The notes under the pieces: model-generated
Seen by the model: the letters and a program-made list of their open reading frames with translations, nothing else
What the model was told of the DNA's origin: nothing
Database searches by the model: none
Shown here: piece after piece, positions 8,202-15,916 of the stretch
How the letters are laid out: each line of letters opens with the position of its first letter
Numbering within the stretch: the stretch's first letter is position 1
Position numbers and translations under genes: made by a program
From: Arcobacter nitrofigilis DSM 7299
GTDB lineage: Bacteria > Campylobacterota > Campylobacteria > Campylobacterales > Arcobacteraceae
Assembly: GCF_000092245.1 (NCBI RefSeq)
Contig: NC_014166.1
Location: 2,914,001 to 2,978,000, forward strand
DNA: 64,000 nt
Reading direction: 5' to 3'

Positions 8202-9128
8202 TTATATTAAATTCAATTCTTCACTAATATCTTTTATCAACTTTGAAAGTGGTCGTTTATTTATATCTTTATCTTCTATATATCCACCAGTTATATGGCG
8301 TAAAACATCTTCACGATTTTTAAACAGAGTTCCCTCATATTTTTGAAAAAGTTCATCAACATAACTTTCATTATAAACTTGTGCTTTTTGGATAAGTTCT
8401 AGGGCGATGTCTTTGTGATTAGAATATAAATCTTTCAATTCAAAAACTTTTCTATTATTGACTATTCTCTTTTTTTCTTCGTAACTCACATCTTTAGTAA
8501 ATTTATATTTTAAATCAAAACCTTTTTGCGAATAAATAAAAGAAGCGTCATTAATTTTAAATGTAAATTTAGCATTTTTATTAAAATCAAATCTATCATC
8601 ATATGGATTGATATATTGTTTATCTTCATCAGATTTAAGCTGATTACACACTTTACAAGAGGGAATAAGATTATAAAAACTCATTGCAAAAAAAGGATAT
8701 TTACTTTGTGCATAAAAATGGTCTAATTCACTCGTTCTTTTTTTTGAGTTTTTAATGTTATAAATTCCATTTCTATTGCAATATGGACAAGTCGAAATAT
8801 TTAATGATTTTACCAATTCAAAGGCATTATAATATTCATTTTCATATTTGAATTTATCTTTTTTATTAAAATAACCATACAAGGTTTGGAAAAATTTAAA
8901 ACCATTACAACACTTTGATTTATATATTTTTGAAAGATATTCCAGTTCATTTGGTTTTGCCAATATTAGCTTTTTAAAATCCCAATTATCATTAAAACAG
9001 ATTTTAACTTGACTATCTAGTAACTCAATTGTATATTTGCTGCTTTTTGTTTTTTTAATATACTCAGCTATGGCTTCATAATGTTTATTGGCTAATTCTT
9101 CTAAATTATCTTTTTGGATTCTAATCAT
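8202..9128 (-). CDS. HNH endonuclease, PtuB-like (Septu-type defence effector)
   Basis: A 308-residue protein with an HNH/zinc-finger nuclease core: Cys114-x2-Cys117, the metal-binding Asp136-His137, Asn153 and Cys158-x2-Cys161 followed by Asn162. This is the arrangement found in PtuB of Septu and in the HNH effector paired with type I retrons. It would cut DNA once released or activated by its ATPase partner. Its ATG overlaps the stop codon of the HEPN gene (TAATG), so it is translationally coupled as the last gene of the operon. The split ATPase of the same operon is the expected partner. The target and trigger are unknown. Confidence 0.8.
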   Translation of the reverse strand: MIRIQKDNLEELANKHYEAIAEYIKKTKSSKYTIELLDSQVKICFNDNWDFKKLILAKPNELEYLSKIYKSKCCNGFKFFQTLYGYFNKKDKFKYENEYYNAFELVKSLNISTCPYCNRNGIYNIKNSKKRTSELDHFYAQSKYPFFAMSFYNLIPSCKVCNQLKSDEDKQYINPYDDRFDFNKNAKFTFKINDASFIYSQKGFDLKYKFTKDVSYEEKKRIVNNRKVFELKDLYSNHKDIALELIQKAQVYNESYVDELFQKYEGTLFKNREDVLRHITGGYIEDKDINKRPLSKLIKDISEELNLI

Positions 9129-9481
9129 TACTCAAAATCAGCACTAAGTTTTAGAATCTTTGTTTCAAGTTCTTCTAGGCTATCTCTTAAAATATCTTCC
9201 ACAATTGCTAATCTAACTCTTTCATAATCATGAGCTATAAAATTTCTTACATCATAAGAACCTTTAGCTTCTTGTGTCAAATTATATTTATCTATAATTT
9301 CTTTATCAATTTTATTTAGACTTTCTCCAATTTGAAGTAAAGCCATCAATATTGCAGGTTGGGCTTCTAATTCATCTTCAAGTGCTTTTACTATTCCACC
9401 ATGTTTTAAAATAATTCTTTTTATATTATCTATCATCTTTAAGATAAATTTTGTTTTTGCATAAGTTGAGATATTAGACAT
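9128..9481 (-). CDS. HEPN-domain RNase toxin, HepT-like (DUF86)
   Basis: A 117-residue all-helical protein with the HepT catalytic signature R-x4-H-x-Y, here Arg79, His84 and Tyr86 in RNFIAHDY. HepT toxins are RNases neutralised by a neighbouring MNT nucleotidyltransferase that AMPylates the tyrosine of this motif. The MNT gene lies directly upstream and overlaps by 8 bases, as expected for such a pair. What is unusual is its position between the ATPase and the HNH gene of a Septu-like operon. All key residues are intact, so the toxin is probably active. Confidence 0.85.
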   Translation of the reverse strand: MSNISTYAKTKFILKMIDNIKRIILKHGGIVKALEDELEAQPAILMALLQIGESLNKIDKEIIDKYNLTQEAKGSYDVRNFIAHDYERVRLAIVEDILRDSLEELETKILKLSADFE

Positions 9482-9791
9482 ATTTTACTTCTTTTAAAAT
9501 AAACTCTTTTCCAATCTCATTTAAAGTATCTTTATCTACAAAATCAACCTCTTTTTGCAACTCTTTTTTTAAAAATTCTTTTGTATCCGCAAGTTTTGAG
9601 AAAGCAGTAAATCCTTTATATTTTTGCATAAAGGCTTTTATATCTTGTATTTCATAGAGAATATCAATATCACTATTATGAGTATAATCTCCCCTTGCAT
9701 AAGAGCCAAATACACCTAAAATATTTATTCCATCACAATTAAGCATAGGTTTGATGAGTTTTAATTTTTCATAAATATCATTGGCACTCAT
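9474..9791 (-). CDS. MNT-domain nucleotidyltransferase antitoxin, MntA-like
   Basis: A 105-residue minimal nucleotidyltransferase. The motif GS-x10-D-x-D is exact (Gly29-Ser30, Asp41 and Asp43, in GSYARGDYTHNSDIDIL). MntA enzymes transfer AMP to the tyrosine of the HEPN toxin and so block it. It begins two bases after the stop codon of the ATPase C-terminal frame and overlaps the HEPN gene, so all five frames of the operon are coupled. The pair could be an independent addiction module that joined the operon, or a regulatory layer of the defence system. The sequence cannot decide between these. Confidence 0.85.
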   Translation of the reverse strand: MSANDIYEKLKLIKPMLNCDGINILGVFGSYARGDYTHNSDIDILYEIQDIKAFMQKYKGFTAFSKLADTKEFLKKELQKEVDFVDKDTLNEIGKEFILKEVKYV

Positions 9792-9792
9792 T

Positions 9793-11112
9793 TTATTTTT
9801 TCCCTTCTAATTTTTCTAGTTTTTCTGTTAATTCTTTAATTTCTTCTTTTATTGTATCAATTTCTTCTTTATTTGACAACTCCATTTTATTTTTTAGCAT
9901 TCTTTGTAATTCTCTTTTTATAATAGGTTCACCTATTATAGAGATAATATTTTCACAATAATCCAATTCTTCTTTTGAAATCGCTTTTTGATTTAAGTAT
10001 TTTATAGCTTTATCAATTTTATCTTTCGCAAACTCACCCATAAGCCCATCTTTCATAAAAAAACCATGGGAAAGTAAAGTGTGGATATTTGCTCCAAAAG
10101 TTTGTTGATTATCTTCAAACGGATAAACTTGTTTTCCTTTTTCTAAAAATATTACATTTTCTTTTGGCAAATCAGAAAGGATGAATGGTGAATGTGTTGT
10201 TATAATAAAATGTATATTAATTGAATATGCACTTGATATATCTATTAAAACACTTAGTAATTTTTTTTGCCAATTTGGATTTAAATTATTTTCTATTTCA
10301 TCTAATAATATAAATATATTTCTTGATAGTCCATCCTTTTCTCTCAAATTAATAATATCAATTATAGAATAAGTAATTTCTAGTAAAGATTTTTCTCCTG
10401 TACTTAATTCAGAATAATAATCTACTCCTGAACTATAAAAATCTAATTCTAGGAATTTAGGTAAATTTTTTATTAACTCTATATATTTATGATTTTCTTT
10501 TAATCTATTTATTGATATTGAACACAATTCATCATATGTGTAGTTTAATAGATATAATAAATCATCAATCTTTTTTAATAGATTTAGTGATTTTTTAGCT
10601 TCTATTAGAATTTCAACTTTTTCATTATATCTATTTGTTTGTGTAGCTTTTTTTTCTTCTTCTTCTTTTATTTGATTAAGATATTTATTATCGAATAATT
10701 GTTTATAGAGGTTTACTATTATTTCTTTTATATTAGGATTAATAAAATCTTCTTCAGAAATTTCTTTTACATCCTCAAATTTATAGATAGATTGTAGATA
10801 TATAAAGGTATCTAAAAGTAATAATTCTTTAGGGCTTAAAGTCTTTTTTAGTTTGCTTCTATATTGTTGAAAATATTTTACATAACATTTATGTTTAATA
10901 TTTTTGTTAAAACTAATTGATATATGTCTAGGAACAAAAAATTTTTTATTATTAATTTTTTCATAAAATTTATCTATGGTTAATGAAATTAATTTTTTTT
11001 TAATTTTTTTTTCTTTTTCTTTTATATATAAAATATTTTTACCTTTATTTGGTTCAGTTAATATATTTTCATATTCATTATAGATTCCAAATCGATTTTC
11101 TAAAATCGGCAT
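9793..11112 (-). CDS. PtuA-like ATPase, C-terminal frame (Walker B half)
   Basis: A 439-residue frame that lacks an N-terminal Walker A. It carries the ABC-type signature LSTGEKSLL, Walker B with catalytic glutamate (FILLDEIENNLNP), an H-loop (ITTHSPF) and a C-terminal coiled coil (KEEIDTIKEEIKELTEKLEK). These features match the OLD/PtuA-like AAA ATPases of Septu. The missing N-terminal part is the frame at 11100-11531. A -1 shift at 11136-11142 joins them, adding eight codons before this frame's ATG, into one 579-residue ATPase. The ATG at 11112 is an internal methionine of the fused protein and has no strong ribosome-binding site, so separate translation is less likely. Confidence 0.8.
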   Translation of the reverse strand: MPILENRFGIYNEYENILTEPNKGKNILYIKEKEKKIKKKLISLTIDKFYEKINNKKFFVPRHISISFNKNIKHKCYVKYFQQYRSKLKKTLSPKELLLLDTFIYLQSIYKFEDVKEISEEDFINPNIKEIIVNLYKQLFDNKYLNQIKEEEEKKATQTNRYNEKVEILIEAKKSLNLLKKIDDLLYLLNYTYDELCSISINRLKENHKYIELIKNLPKFLELDFYSSGVDYYSELSTGEKSLLEITYSIIDIINLREKDGLSRNIFILLDEIENNLNPNWQKKLLSVLIDISSAYSINIHFIITTHSPFILSDLPKENVIFLEKGKQVYPFEDNQQTFGANIHTLLSHGFFMKDGLMGEFAKDKIDKAIKYLNQKAISKEELDYCENIISIIGEPIIKRELQRMLKNKMELSNKEEIDTIKEEIKELTEKLEKLEGKK

Positions 11113-11531
11113 ATCAACATCATTCTTATAATGATAAAAAAAGAATTGTTTGTTATCTCATTTGGTAGTTGTACGGTTGAGAAATTATAGTTTATAGTTA
11201 GTTTTGAATCTTTACTTTTGGGGATATTTGAATAAAGTTGTTTAGTTTTATTATCATATAGACATATTTTATAATCAAATTGTTTTAAAGGAAAATCTAA
11301 TATTTTTCCCAATAACTTACTCTTTCCACTTCCATTCTCACCAACTATAGCAGTAACATTTATATTATCACAAAAAAAGTTTTTGGGATAAACTTCTCCA
11401 ATTTCTTCTTTATCAATAATTTTTAATTCATTCTTATCTTCATCATACGTACACTTAAATCTAGGAGAAAAATTAAACCCTTGATGATATATATTCTTAT
11501 AATCCTCAACCCACAAATAAACCAATTCCAT
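11100..11531 (-). CDS. PtuA-like ATPase, N-terminal frame (Walker A half)
   Basis: A 143-residue frame starting MELVYLWVEDYKNI with an AAAGAG ribosome-binding site. It holds the Walker A P-loop GENGSGKS (residues 64-71) typical of SMC/ABC-like ATPases. Homology to the ATPase core ends at about residue 132, after which the frame runs into eleven unrelated residues and a stop. The rest of the ATPase continues in the -1 frame. It is the first gene of the defence-like operon. A product ending here would have a P-loop but no Walker B, so it could not hydrolyse ATP alone. Confidence 0.8.
   Translation of the reverse strand: MELVYLWVEDYKNIYHQGFNFSPRFKCTYDEDKNELKIIDKEEIGEVYPKNFFCDNINVTAIVGENGSGKSKLLGKILDFPLKQFDYKICLYDNKTKQLYSNIPKSKDSKLTINYNFSTVQLPNEITNNSFFIIIRMMLICRF
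11136..11142 (-). other. U7 slippery tract / homopolymer at the ATPase frame change
   Basis: Seven As on the plus strand (seven Us in the mRNA) lie exactly where the two ATPase frames must be joined. In the zero frame they are read as UCU UUU UUU AUC. A -1 slip on UUU UUU continues as UAU CAU UAU AAG and enters the C-terminal frame. One extra base in the tract would give the same result. This fits programmed -1 frameshifting, slipped-strand phase variation, or a sequencing error in a homopolymer. Confidence 0.65.
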
Positions 11532-11708
11532 AATAACTCTTTAAATAAAATATTTATAGATATGTTACAAGAATATAATTTAAAAGTTTCAGTACATAAT
11601 TTATAATACAATCTTTTTCTTGACATATTGACGATATTCGCCTACGATTATAAAAAATAAATTTAAACAAATACGACCCAAGAAATAAGACAATTCCCTA
11701 TAAAAGCC

Positions 11709-12527
11709 TTATTCCTTAGCTTTTAAATACTCAATATTCTTATCATCAACTAATATCTTCATTTGATTAATTGCTACTTGATTTAGCTTAATCAACCTTT
11801 TAGCTTGACTCAAACCTTCTTCAATAAATAAAGCATTTAAACTCTCTAAATTTGCCAAGCATACCAACTGTGAAACATCTGCATAATCTCTTATATTACC
11901 TTTATTTGTAGGATTAGATTCTTTAAACTCTTTGGCTGTTTGTCCAAATAGTGCAATATTTAATATATCGGCTTCACTTGCATATACATAGTTAATTTGT
12001 GATTGATTTACAATATTAGGAATAATATTGTTTTTTATGGCATCCGTATGTATTCTATAATTTATTTTTGTTAGATTTCTTTTTATATCCCAACCTAACT
12101 GTTTATATTCTTCCTCTTTTAATCTTTGAAACTCTTTTATAAGATAGAGTTTCAACTCAACAGATACCCATGAAGCAAATTCAAATGCTATATCTTTATG
12201 GGCATAAGTTCCACCATATCTTCCTGATTTAGAAATTACACCAATGGCACCAGTTTTTTCACACCATTTTTTAGCACTCATTGTAAAACTATTAAGTCCT
12301 GCATCATTTTTAATAAGGTCGAATTCGACGGGTTTAAAATCTGCATTATTTAATTTTTCCCAAAGTCCTAAAAACTCTATTGTGTTTCTATTCCTAAACC
12401 AATTCTTTATTATATCATTAGCATCAACTTCATCTTTGTATTTTGCAATATCAGTGATACTAATATAATCATCTTGATTTATTTTCTTTGTTGATATACT
12501 TTTGTTCAATACTGTTATATTATCCAT
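11709..12527 (-). CDS. KilA-N domain protein
   Basis: A 272-residue protein from the ATG at 12527, which has AAGG 9 bases upstream. The longer frame from 12578 adds a hydrophobic leader without a ribosome-binding site, and I reject it. The N-terminal 120 residues form a KilA-N DNA-binding domain (DYISITDIAKYKD, then ISKSGRYGGTYAHKDIAFEF and ASWVSVELKLYLIKEFQRL). A helical C-terminal region follows. KilA-N proteins occur in phages and in bacterial chromosomes near mobile or defence genes. It stands alone upstream of the defence-like operon on the same strand, 177 bases away, and may regulate it or be unrelated. Confidence 0.8.
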   Translation of the reverse strand: MDNITVLNKSISTKKINQDDYISITDIAKYKDEVDANDIIKNWFRNRNTIEFLGLWEKLNNADFKPVEFDLIKNDAGLNSFTMSAKKWCEKTGAIGVISKSGRYGGTYAHKDIAFEFASWVSVELKLYLIKEFQRLKEEEYKQLGWDIKRNLTKINYRIHTDAIKNNIIPNIVNQSQINYVYASEADILNIALFGQTAKEFKESNPTNKGNIRDYADVSQLVCLANLESLNALFIEEGLSQAKRLIKLNQVAINQMKILVDDKNIEYLKAKE

Positions 12528-12662
12528 TTTATACAACCTTATTATTTTTATGCAGTTTAACAAAAAAATAAAAAACACTTTAAAAATATTTCATTTTGTT
12601 ATATCTATTGTATTAAAAGAATGTTATTTAAAAATTAGCATTTTGCCATTTTAATAAAAAAC

Positions 12663-12786
12663 AAAAAAGCCATATTTTTAGTAAGGTCAAGGAAGAGGAA
12701 TCAATTTGGGAAGGAACATACAAGTAGTATGTGACTGAGTAAATTTATTATTCTGACGCAGAAATTGCTAAAAAGATGGCTTTTTT
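12663..12786. repeat. Short element bounded by 19-base inverted repeats
   Basis: Left arm 12663-12681 and right arm 12768-12786 match at 18 of 19 positions as inverted repeats (AAAAAAGCCAT, one mismatch, then TTTTTAG). The 86-base interior contains a smaller hairpin, ACATAC-AAGTA-GTATGT (12715-12731). Read on the minus strand it starts at the stop codon of the 118-residue protein gene and ends in GGCTTTTTT, so it could work as an elaborate terminator. A structured RNA or a small mobile repeat is also possible. The gap 12528-12784 holds no gene. Confidence 0.6.
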
Positions 12787-13141
12787 ATTCGGTGTCAATG
12801 TCCCAGAGGACTGACACTCCGTACTCTTGACTTAGCGTTATATACTTCTGATAAGAAACCTTATCTTTATATTTCTTCGAATGAAAAGTAACAACAACAT
12901 CTTCTCCATTTAATAAAGCTCTTACTTCTCTTTGCTTTAAATACTTCCCATACTTCCTCAAAGAATTTTGCCAAATCTTAAAATCACAAGTTGCATCAGG
13001 GGTGAGTTCGAAGAGTTCTCCATCTTCGCTGTACCATTTGGCGTTGGAGCAGGCATAAAGTTCTACTTTCTTGCCATTTATCTCTTTTTTTCGTACTTCT
13101 ATTTGTCCATTTTCACAATAAGGACATTTTCCTAGAATCAA
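12785..13141 (-). CDS. Zinc-finger protein related to topoisomerase C-terminal zinc ribbons
   Basis: A 118-residue soluble protein. CPYC at the N-terminus, Cys in YACSN and Cys in ATCDF form a likely four-cysteine zinc ribbon like the DNA-binding fingers at the end of bacterial topoisomerase I. The segment QREVRALLNGEDVVV resembles the repeats found in the same topoisomerase tails. A DNA-binding or DNA-repair role is inferred, not shown. Its start overlaps the stop of the MFS gene (ATGA), so the two are translationally coupled, though a functional link is not obvious. Confidence 0.6.
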   Translation of the reverse strand: MILGKCPYCENGQIEVRKKEINGKKVELYACSNAKWYSEDGELFELTPDATCDFKIWQNSLRKYGKYLKQREVRALLNGEDVVVTFHSKKYKDKVSYQKYITLSQEYGVSVLWDIDTE

Positions 13142-14286
13142 TTATACGCCTTAAATATTTTTCTATTTGTATATACAAAAATAAAAATTACACAAAGTAA
13201 AAACATACAAAGATATATTGTGTTGTTCCAACCATATAATTGATAGAACATTGGAGGAATAATTGAACCAACTGTTCCACCTATGTAATAGAAACTTAAA
13301 TACATACCTGATGTTAGTGATTTTTGTGACTCTTTTAGGGAGTTTGCCATTCTAGTACTAACCGTATGAACTGTAAACATTCCTAAACAAAATAAAAATA
13401 CATTTAGAAATATAATAAGTGGATTTTCTACTATATATAGTGCTGTTGAGATTAAAAAGATTATTATTCCAAAAAGTATAGTTTTCATCTCTTTATCAAA
13501 GAATTTTATAATCTTATGAATGAAAAGTGAAACAACTATTCCAACCCCATATCCTAAATATAAAAGTCCTATCTGGCTCTCACTTGTACTTGGGTCTAAC
13601 TCTTTAAGTCTAAATGGTAAGATATTTAAAACCCCTGCAAATACAAAAAATATAGAAAACATCAGAAGATATATTACAAAAAATCTTTTATCTTTTAATA
13701 TTTGAGAGATATCTTTTATTGTGGCTTTTGTTAAGTGAGCTTGGGCATCGTAATTTAATCTTGTGATTAAAAAAAGTCCAATAAGTGAAGCAAAAGATAG
13801 AGATAAAAAAACCATTTGCCAAGAAAAGTATGTGGCAATATATCCTGAAAATACCCTTCCAACTAAACCACCAAAAACTGTTGATGCCACATAAATTGAC
13901 ATATTTAGTTTCACATTTACTTTATCTATGTTTGCTAAAATACTCATAGATGCAGTTAAAATTGCTGGTATTACTATTGCTTCTATTGTTCTTATTGTTA
14001 AAAACATCTCATATGATGTGGAAAATGATAAAAAAGTATTTGTAACAGCTAAGATAAGTGAAGCTGTTAATAAAACTCTTTTTGCATTTACTCGTTCTAA
14101 TATATAACCATAAATAATAGGTGCGATTGCTAAAAAAAGCATAATTACTGCTGTAAATTGTGAGGATTTTACAATTGATACTTCAAACTCTTTTGCAAGT
14201 AGTGGCTGAAGTGGTTGAGTAGCATACATAACAGATAACACTACTACAATGTTGTATATAATTATAAAGAGTTCTTTTGTTTTCAA
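13138..14286 (-). CDS. MFS transporter (drug/sugar efflux type, 12 membrane segments)
   Basis: A 382-residue membrane protein with about 12 hydrophobic helices in two halves and a short cytoplasmic loop near the middle (RLNYDAQAHLTKATIKD). The sequence resembles the YnfM/arabinose-efflux group of the major facilitator superfamily. It opens with a first helix followed by PLQPLLAKEFEVS, has a cytoplasmic loop after helix 2 (ILERVNAKRVLL) and an R-x-x-x motif in helix 4. It would export a small molecule with the proton gradient across the inner membrane. The substrate cannot be predicted. The downstream zinc-finger gene overlaps its stop codon. Confidence 0.88.
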   Translation of the reverse strand: MKTKELFIIIYNIVVVLSVMYATQPLQPLLAKEFEVSIVKSSQFTAVIMLFLAIAPIIYGYILERVNAKRVLLTASLILAVTNTFLSFSTSYEMFLTIRTIEAIVIPAILTASMSILANIDKVNVKLNMSIYVASTVFGGLVGRVFSGYIATYFSWQMVFLSLSFASLIGLFLITRLNYDAQAHLTKATIKDISQILKDKRFFVIYLLMFSIFFVFAGVLNILPFRLKELDPSTSESQIGLLYLGYGVGIVVSLFIHKIIKFFDKEMKTILFGIIIFLISTALYIVENPLIIFLNVFLFCLGMFTVHTVSTRMANSLKESQKSLTSGMYLSFYYIGGTVGSIIPPMFYQLYGWNNTIYLCMFLLCVIFIFVYTNRKIFKAYN

Positions 14287-14312
14287 TTTTATCCGATTTT
14301 AATATAAATAAA

Positions 14313-14340
14313 AAAAGGTGAGAAATACATCTCACCTTTT
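14313..14340 (-). terminator. Rho-independent terminator after the response regulator gene
   Basis: A perfect 10-bp stem (AAAAGGTGAG / CTCACCTTTT) with an 8-base loop, followed on the minus strand by a run of Ts. It lies 20 bases beyond the stop codon of the response regulator gene and just before the start of the MFS gene, so it separates the two. Confidence 0.88.
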
Positions 14341-14359
14341 AAAAGTTTAAAAACATAAA

Positions 14360-15076
14360 TTACATATATGGTAATTCTATAATATAACCGTAACCTTTTT
14401 GAGAGATAATAAAATCGTCATCAATAATTTTATCTTTTAGTCTTTTCATTACTGTTCTAAATGCAGAATCATTTGTTGTCAAATCACCCCAAACATCTTC
14501 TTTAAATCTTTCAACAGAAACTACTTCACCAAGATTTTTAATTAGAACTTCTAAGATCTGAGACTCTTTTTTAGATAGTTTTACACTTAATCCATCTTTG
14601 TATAATAAACTTCTAGCTCTATTATACGTATACGTATTATTTAAAACCAATGGTGAATCATCTTCTTTACTATCTTTTTTAGCACTTATTAATTCATCAT
14701 TTGCTTTTTGCAACATATCCATCATATCATCAACATTTAATGGTTTAACAAAATATCCTAACACTTTTAAGTTAATAAGTTTTAGTAAATCTTCTTCATT
14801 TTTATGTGCAGAAACTATAATAAACTTTTGGTCAGGAACGATTTCTAAAATTTCATCAATCATTTCTATACCATCTTTATTTGGCATTTTAATATCTGTT
14901 AAAACTAAATCAAAACATCTATCATTATTAAAACTTTCTTTATAAAAATTAATTCCTTCTTGTCCATCACTTGCTACGACTACTTCGTCAAAGATTGTGT
15001 TTAAATAAAAAGATAAAGTTTTTCTAGCAACTTCTTCGTCTTCTACTAGTAAAACTCTAGTTGTATATGTACTCAT
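14360..15076 (-). CDS. Two-component response regulator, OmpR/PhoB type
   Basis: A 238-residue regulator starting at the ATG at 15076 (MSTYTTRVLLVEDEE) behind AGGAG. An upstream in-frame ATG at 15154 adds 26 residues unlike any receiver domain. The receiver domain has the acidic pocket VEDEE, the phosphoacceptor Asp in LVLTDIKMPNKDG, and Lys in GYFVKPL. The C-terminal winged-helix domain (DSAFRTVMKRLKDKI, then ISQKGYGYII) binds DNA. No histidine kinase gene is adjacent, so it is an orphan in this window. Its targets are unknown. Confidence 0.9.
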   Translation of the reverse strand: MSTYTTRVLLVEDEEVARKTLSFYLNTIFDEVVVASDGQEGINFYKESFNNDRCFDLVLTDIKMPNKDGIEMIDEILEIVPDQKFIIVSAHKNEEDLLKLINLKVLGYFVKPLNVDDMMDMLQKANDELISAKKDSKEDDSPLVLNNTYTYNRARSLLYKDGLSVKLSKKESQILEVLIKNLGEVVSVERFKEDVWGDLTTNDSAFRTVMKRLKDKIIDDDFIISQKGYGYIIELPYM

Positions 15077-15190
15077 ATAGAGCTCCTGTATTTTTTTATA
15101 ATTATTGATTATTCTTTCTATTATACCATTTTTTTGCTTTTTTTCATTAAACATTAAAATTATAAAAAATAATTTAATTTATATTTATAT

Positions 15191-15916
15191 TTAGTACTTA
15201 ACTTGCGATAAATACAAGCCATTGGGAAGGGCTGGGGTTTTGTAAATATATTTTTCCCTTGAAAGTTGAGCTTTTAAATCATTTTTTGAAAGTTTTCCTT
15301 CTGAAATTTTTAATAAAAACCCAACCATAATTCTAATTTGAGATCTTAAATATGAATTTGCTTCAAATCTAAAAATATAAAAATCTTTATATTTATAAAA
15401 TTTTGCATCAAAAATTTCTCTTACTTTATTATCCTTTTCACTACCACTTTTATGAAAATATTCAAAATCATGAACTCCAATAAAAAGTTTTATTGCCTCT
15501 TTTATTTTCTCTTCATTTATTTCTTTTACAAAGGTAACATAATTTGCTAAAAAAGGGCTTACTTCTTTTGTAGAAATTACATATCTATATACTCTTTTTT
15601 TAGCATGGAATCTTGCATGAAACTCATCATTTACTTTTTGAATCTTTCTTATTCTAATAGAACTTGGTAGCTTATAATTCATAACTTGCTTTAGTTTTAA
15701 AAAGTTTGACCAATAAGCAGGAATAACTATATTAAAGACTTGCCCTGTAGCATGAACTTGTTTATCAGTTCTTCCACTAAGAGTTATTTTAGGTTCGATG
15801 TTTAATATCTTAAATACTTCAATTAATCTATCTTCTACACTTTTTTTATTTGTCTGTCTTTGTGAACCTTGATAAGAAAATCCATCATAAGAGATTGTCA
15901 TTTTTACATTCATCAA
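15191..15916 (-). CDS. truA: tRNA pseudouridine(38-40) synthase TruA
   Basis: A 241-residue enzyme that isomerises uridines 38-40 of the tRNA anticodon arm. The catalytic aspartate is Asp51 in SGRTDKQVHA, the invariant TruA motif. YRY in RVYRYVIS and the FLANYV and FEYF segments match the core fold. The length fits the family. Its start overlaps the stop of the LptF/G-type permease gene (ATGA), so the genes form an operon that continues upstream through the prepilin peptidase, uppS, coaBC and glmU genes. Confidence 0.95.
   Translation of the reverse strand: MMNVKMTISYDGFSYQGSQRQTNKKSVEDRLIEVFKILNIEPKITLSGRTDKQVHATGQVFNIVIPAYWSNFLKLKQVMNYKLPSSIRIRKIQKVNDEFHARFHAKKRVYRYVISTKEVSPFLANYVTFVKEINEEKIKEAIKLFIGVHDFEYFHKSGSEKDNKVREIFDAKFYKYKDFYIFRFEANSYLRSQIRIMVGFLLKISEGKLSKNDLKAQLSREKYIYKTPALPNGLYLSQVKY

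Noticed and set aside
11423-11626. 67-residue open frame overlapping the start of the ATPase gene
   Set aside because: It has no ribosome-binding site and no recognisable domain, and it overlaps a frame with a clear Walker A motif. I take it as a chance frame.
12528-12578. Longer KilA-N protein with a hydrophobic leader
   Set aside because: No ribosome-binding site lies before 12578, whereas AAGG precedes the ATG at 12527. KilA-N proteins are cytoplasmic.
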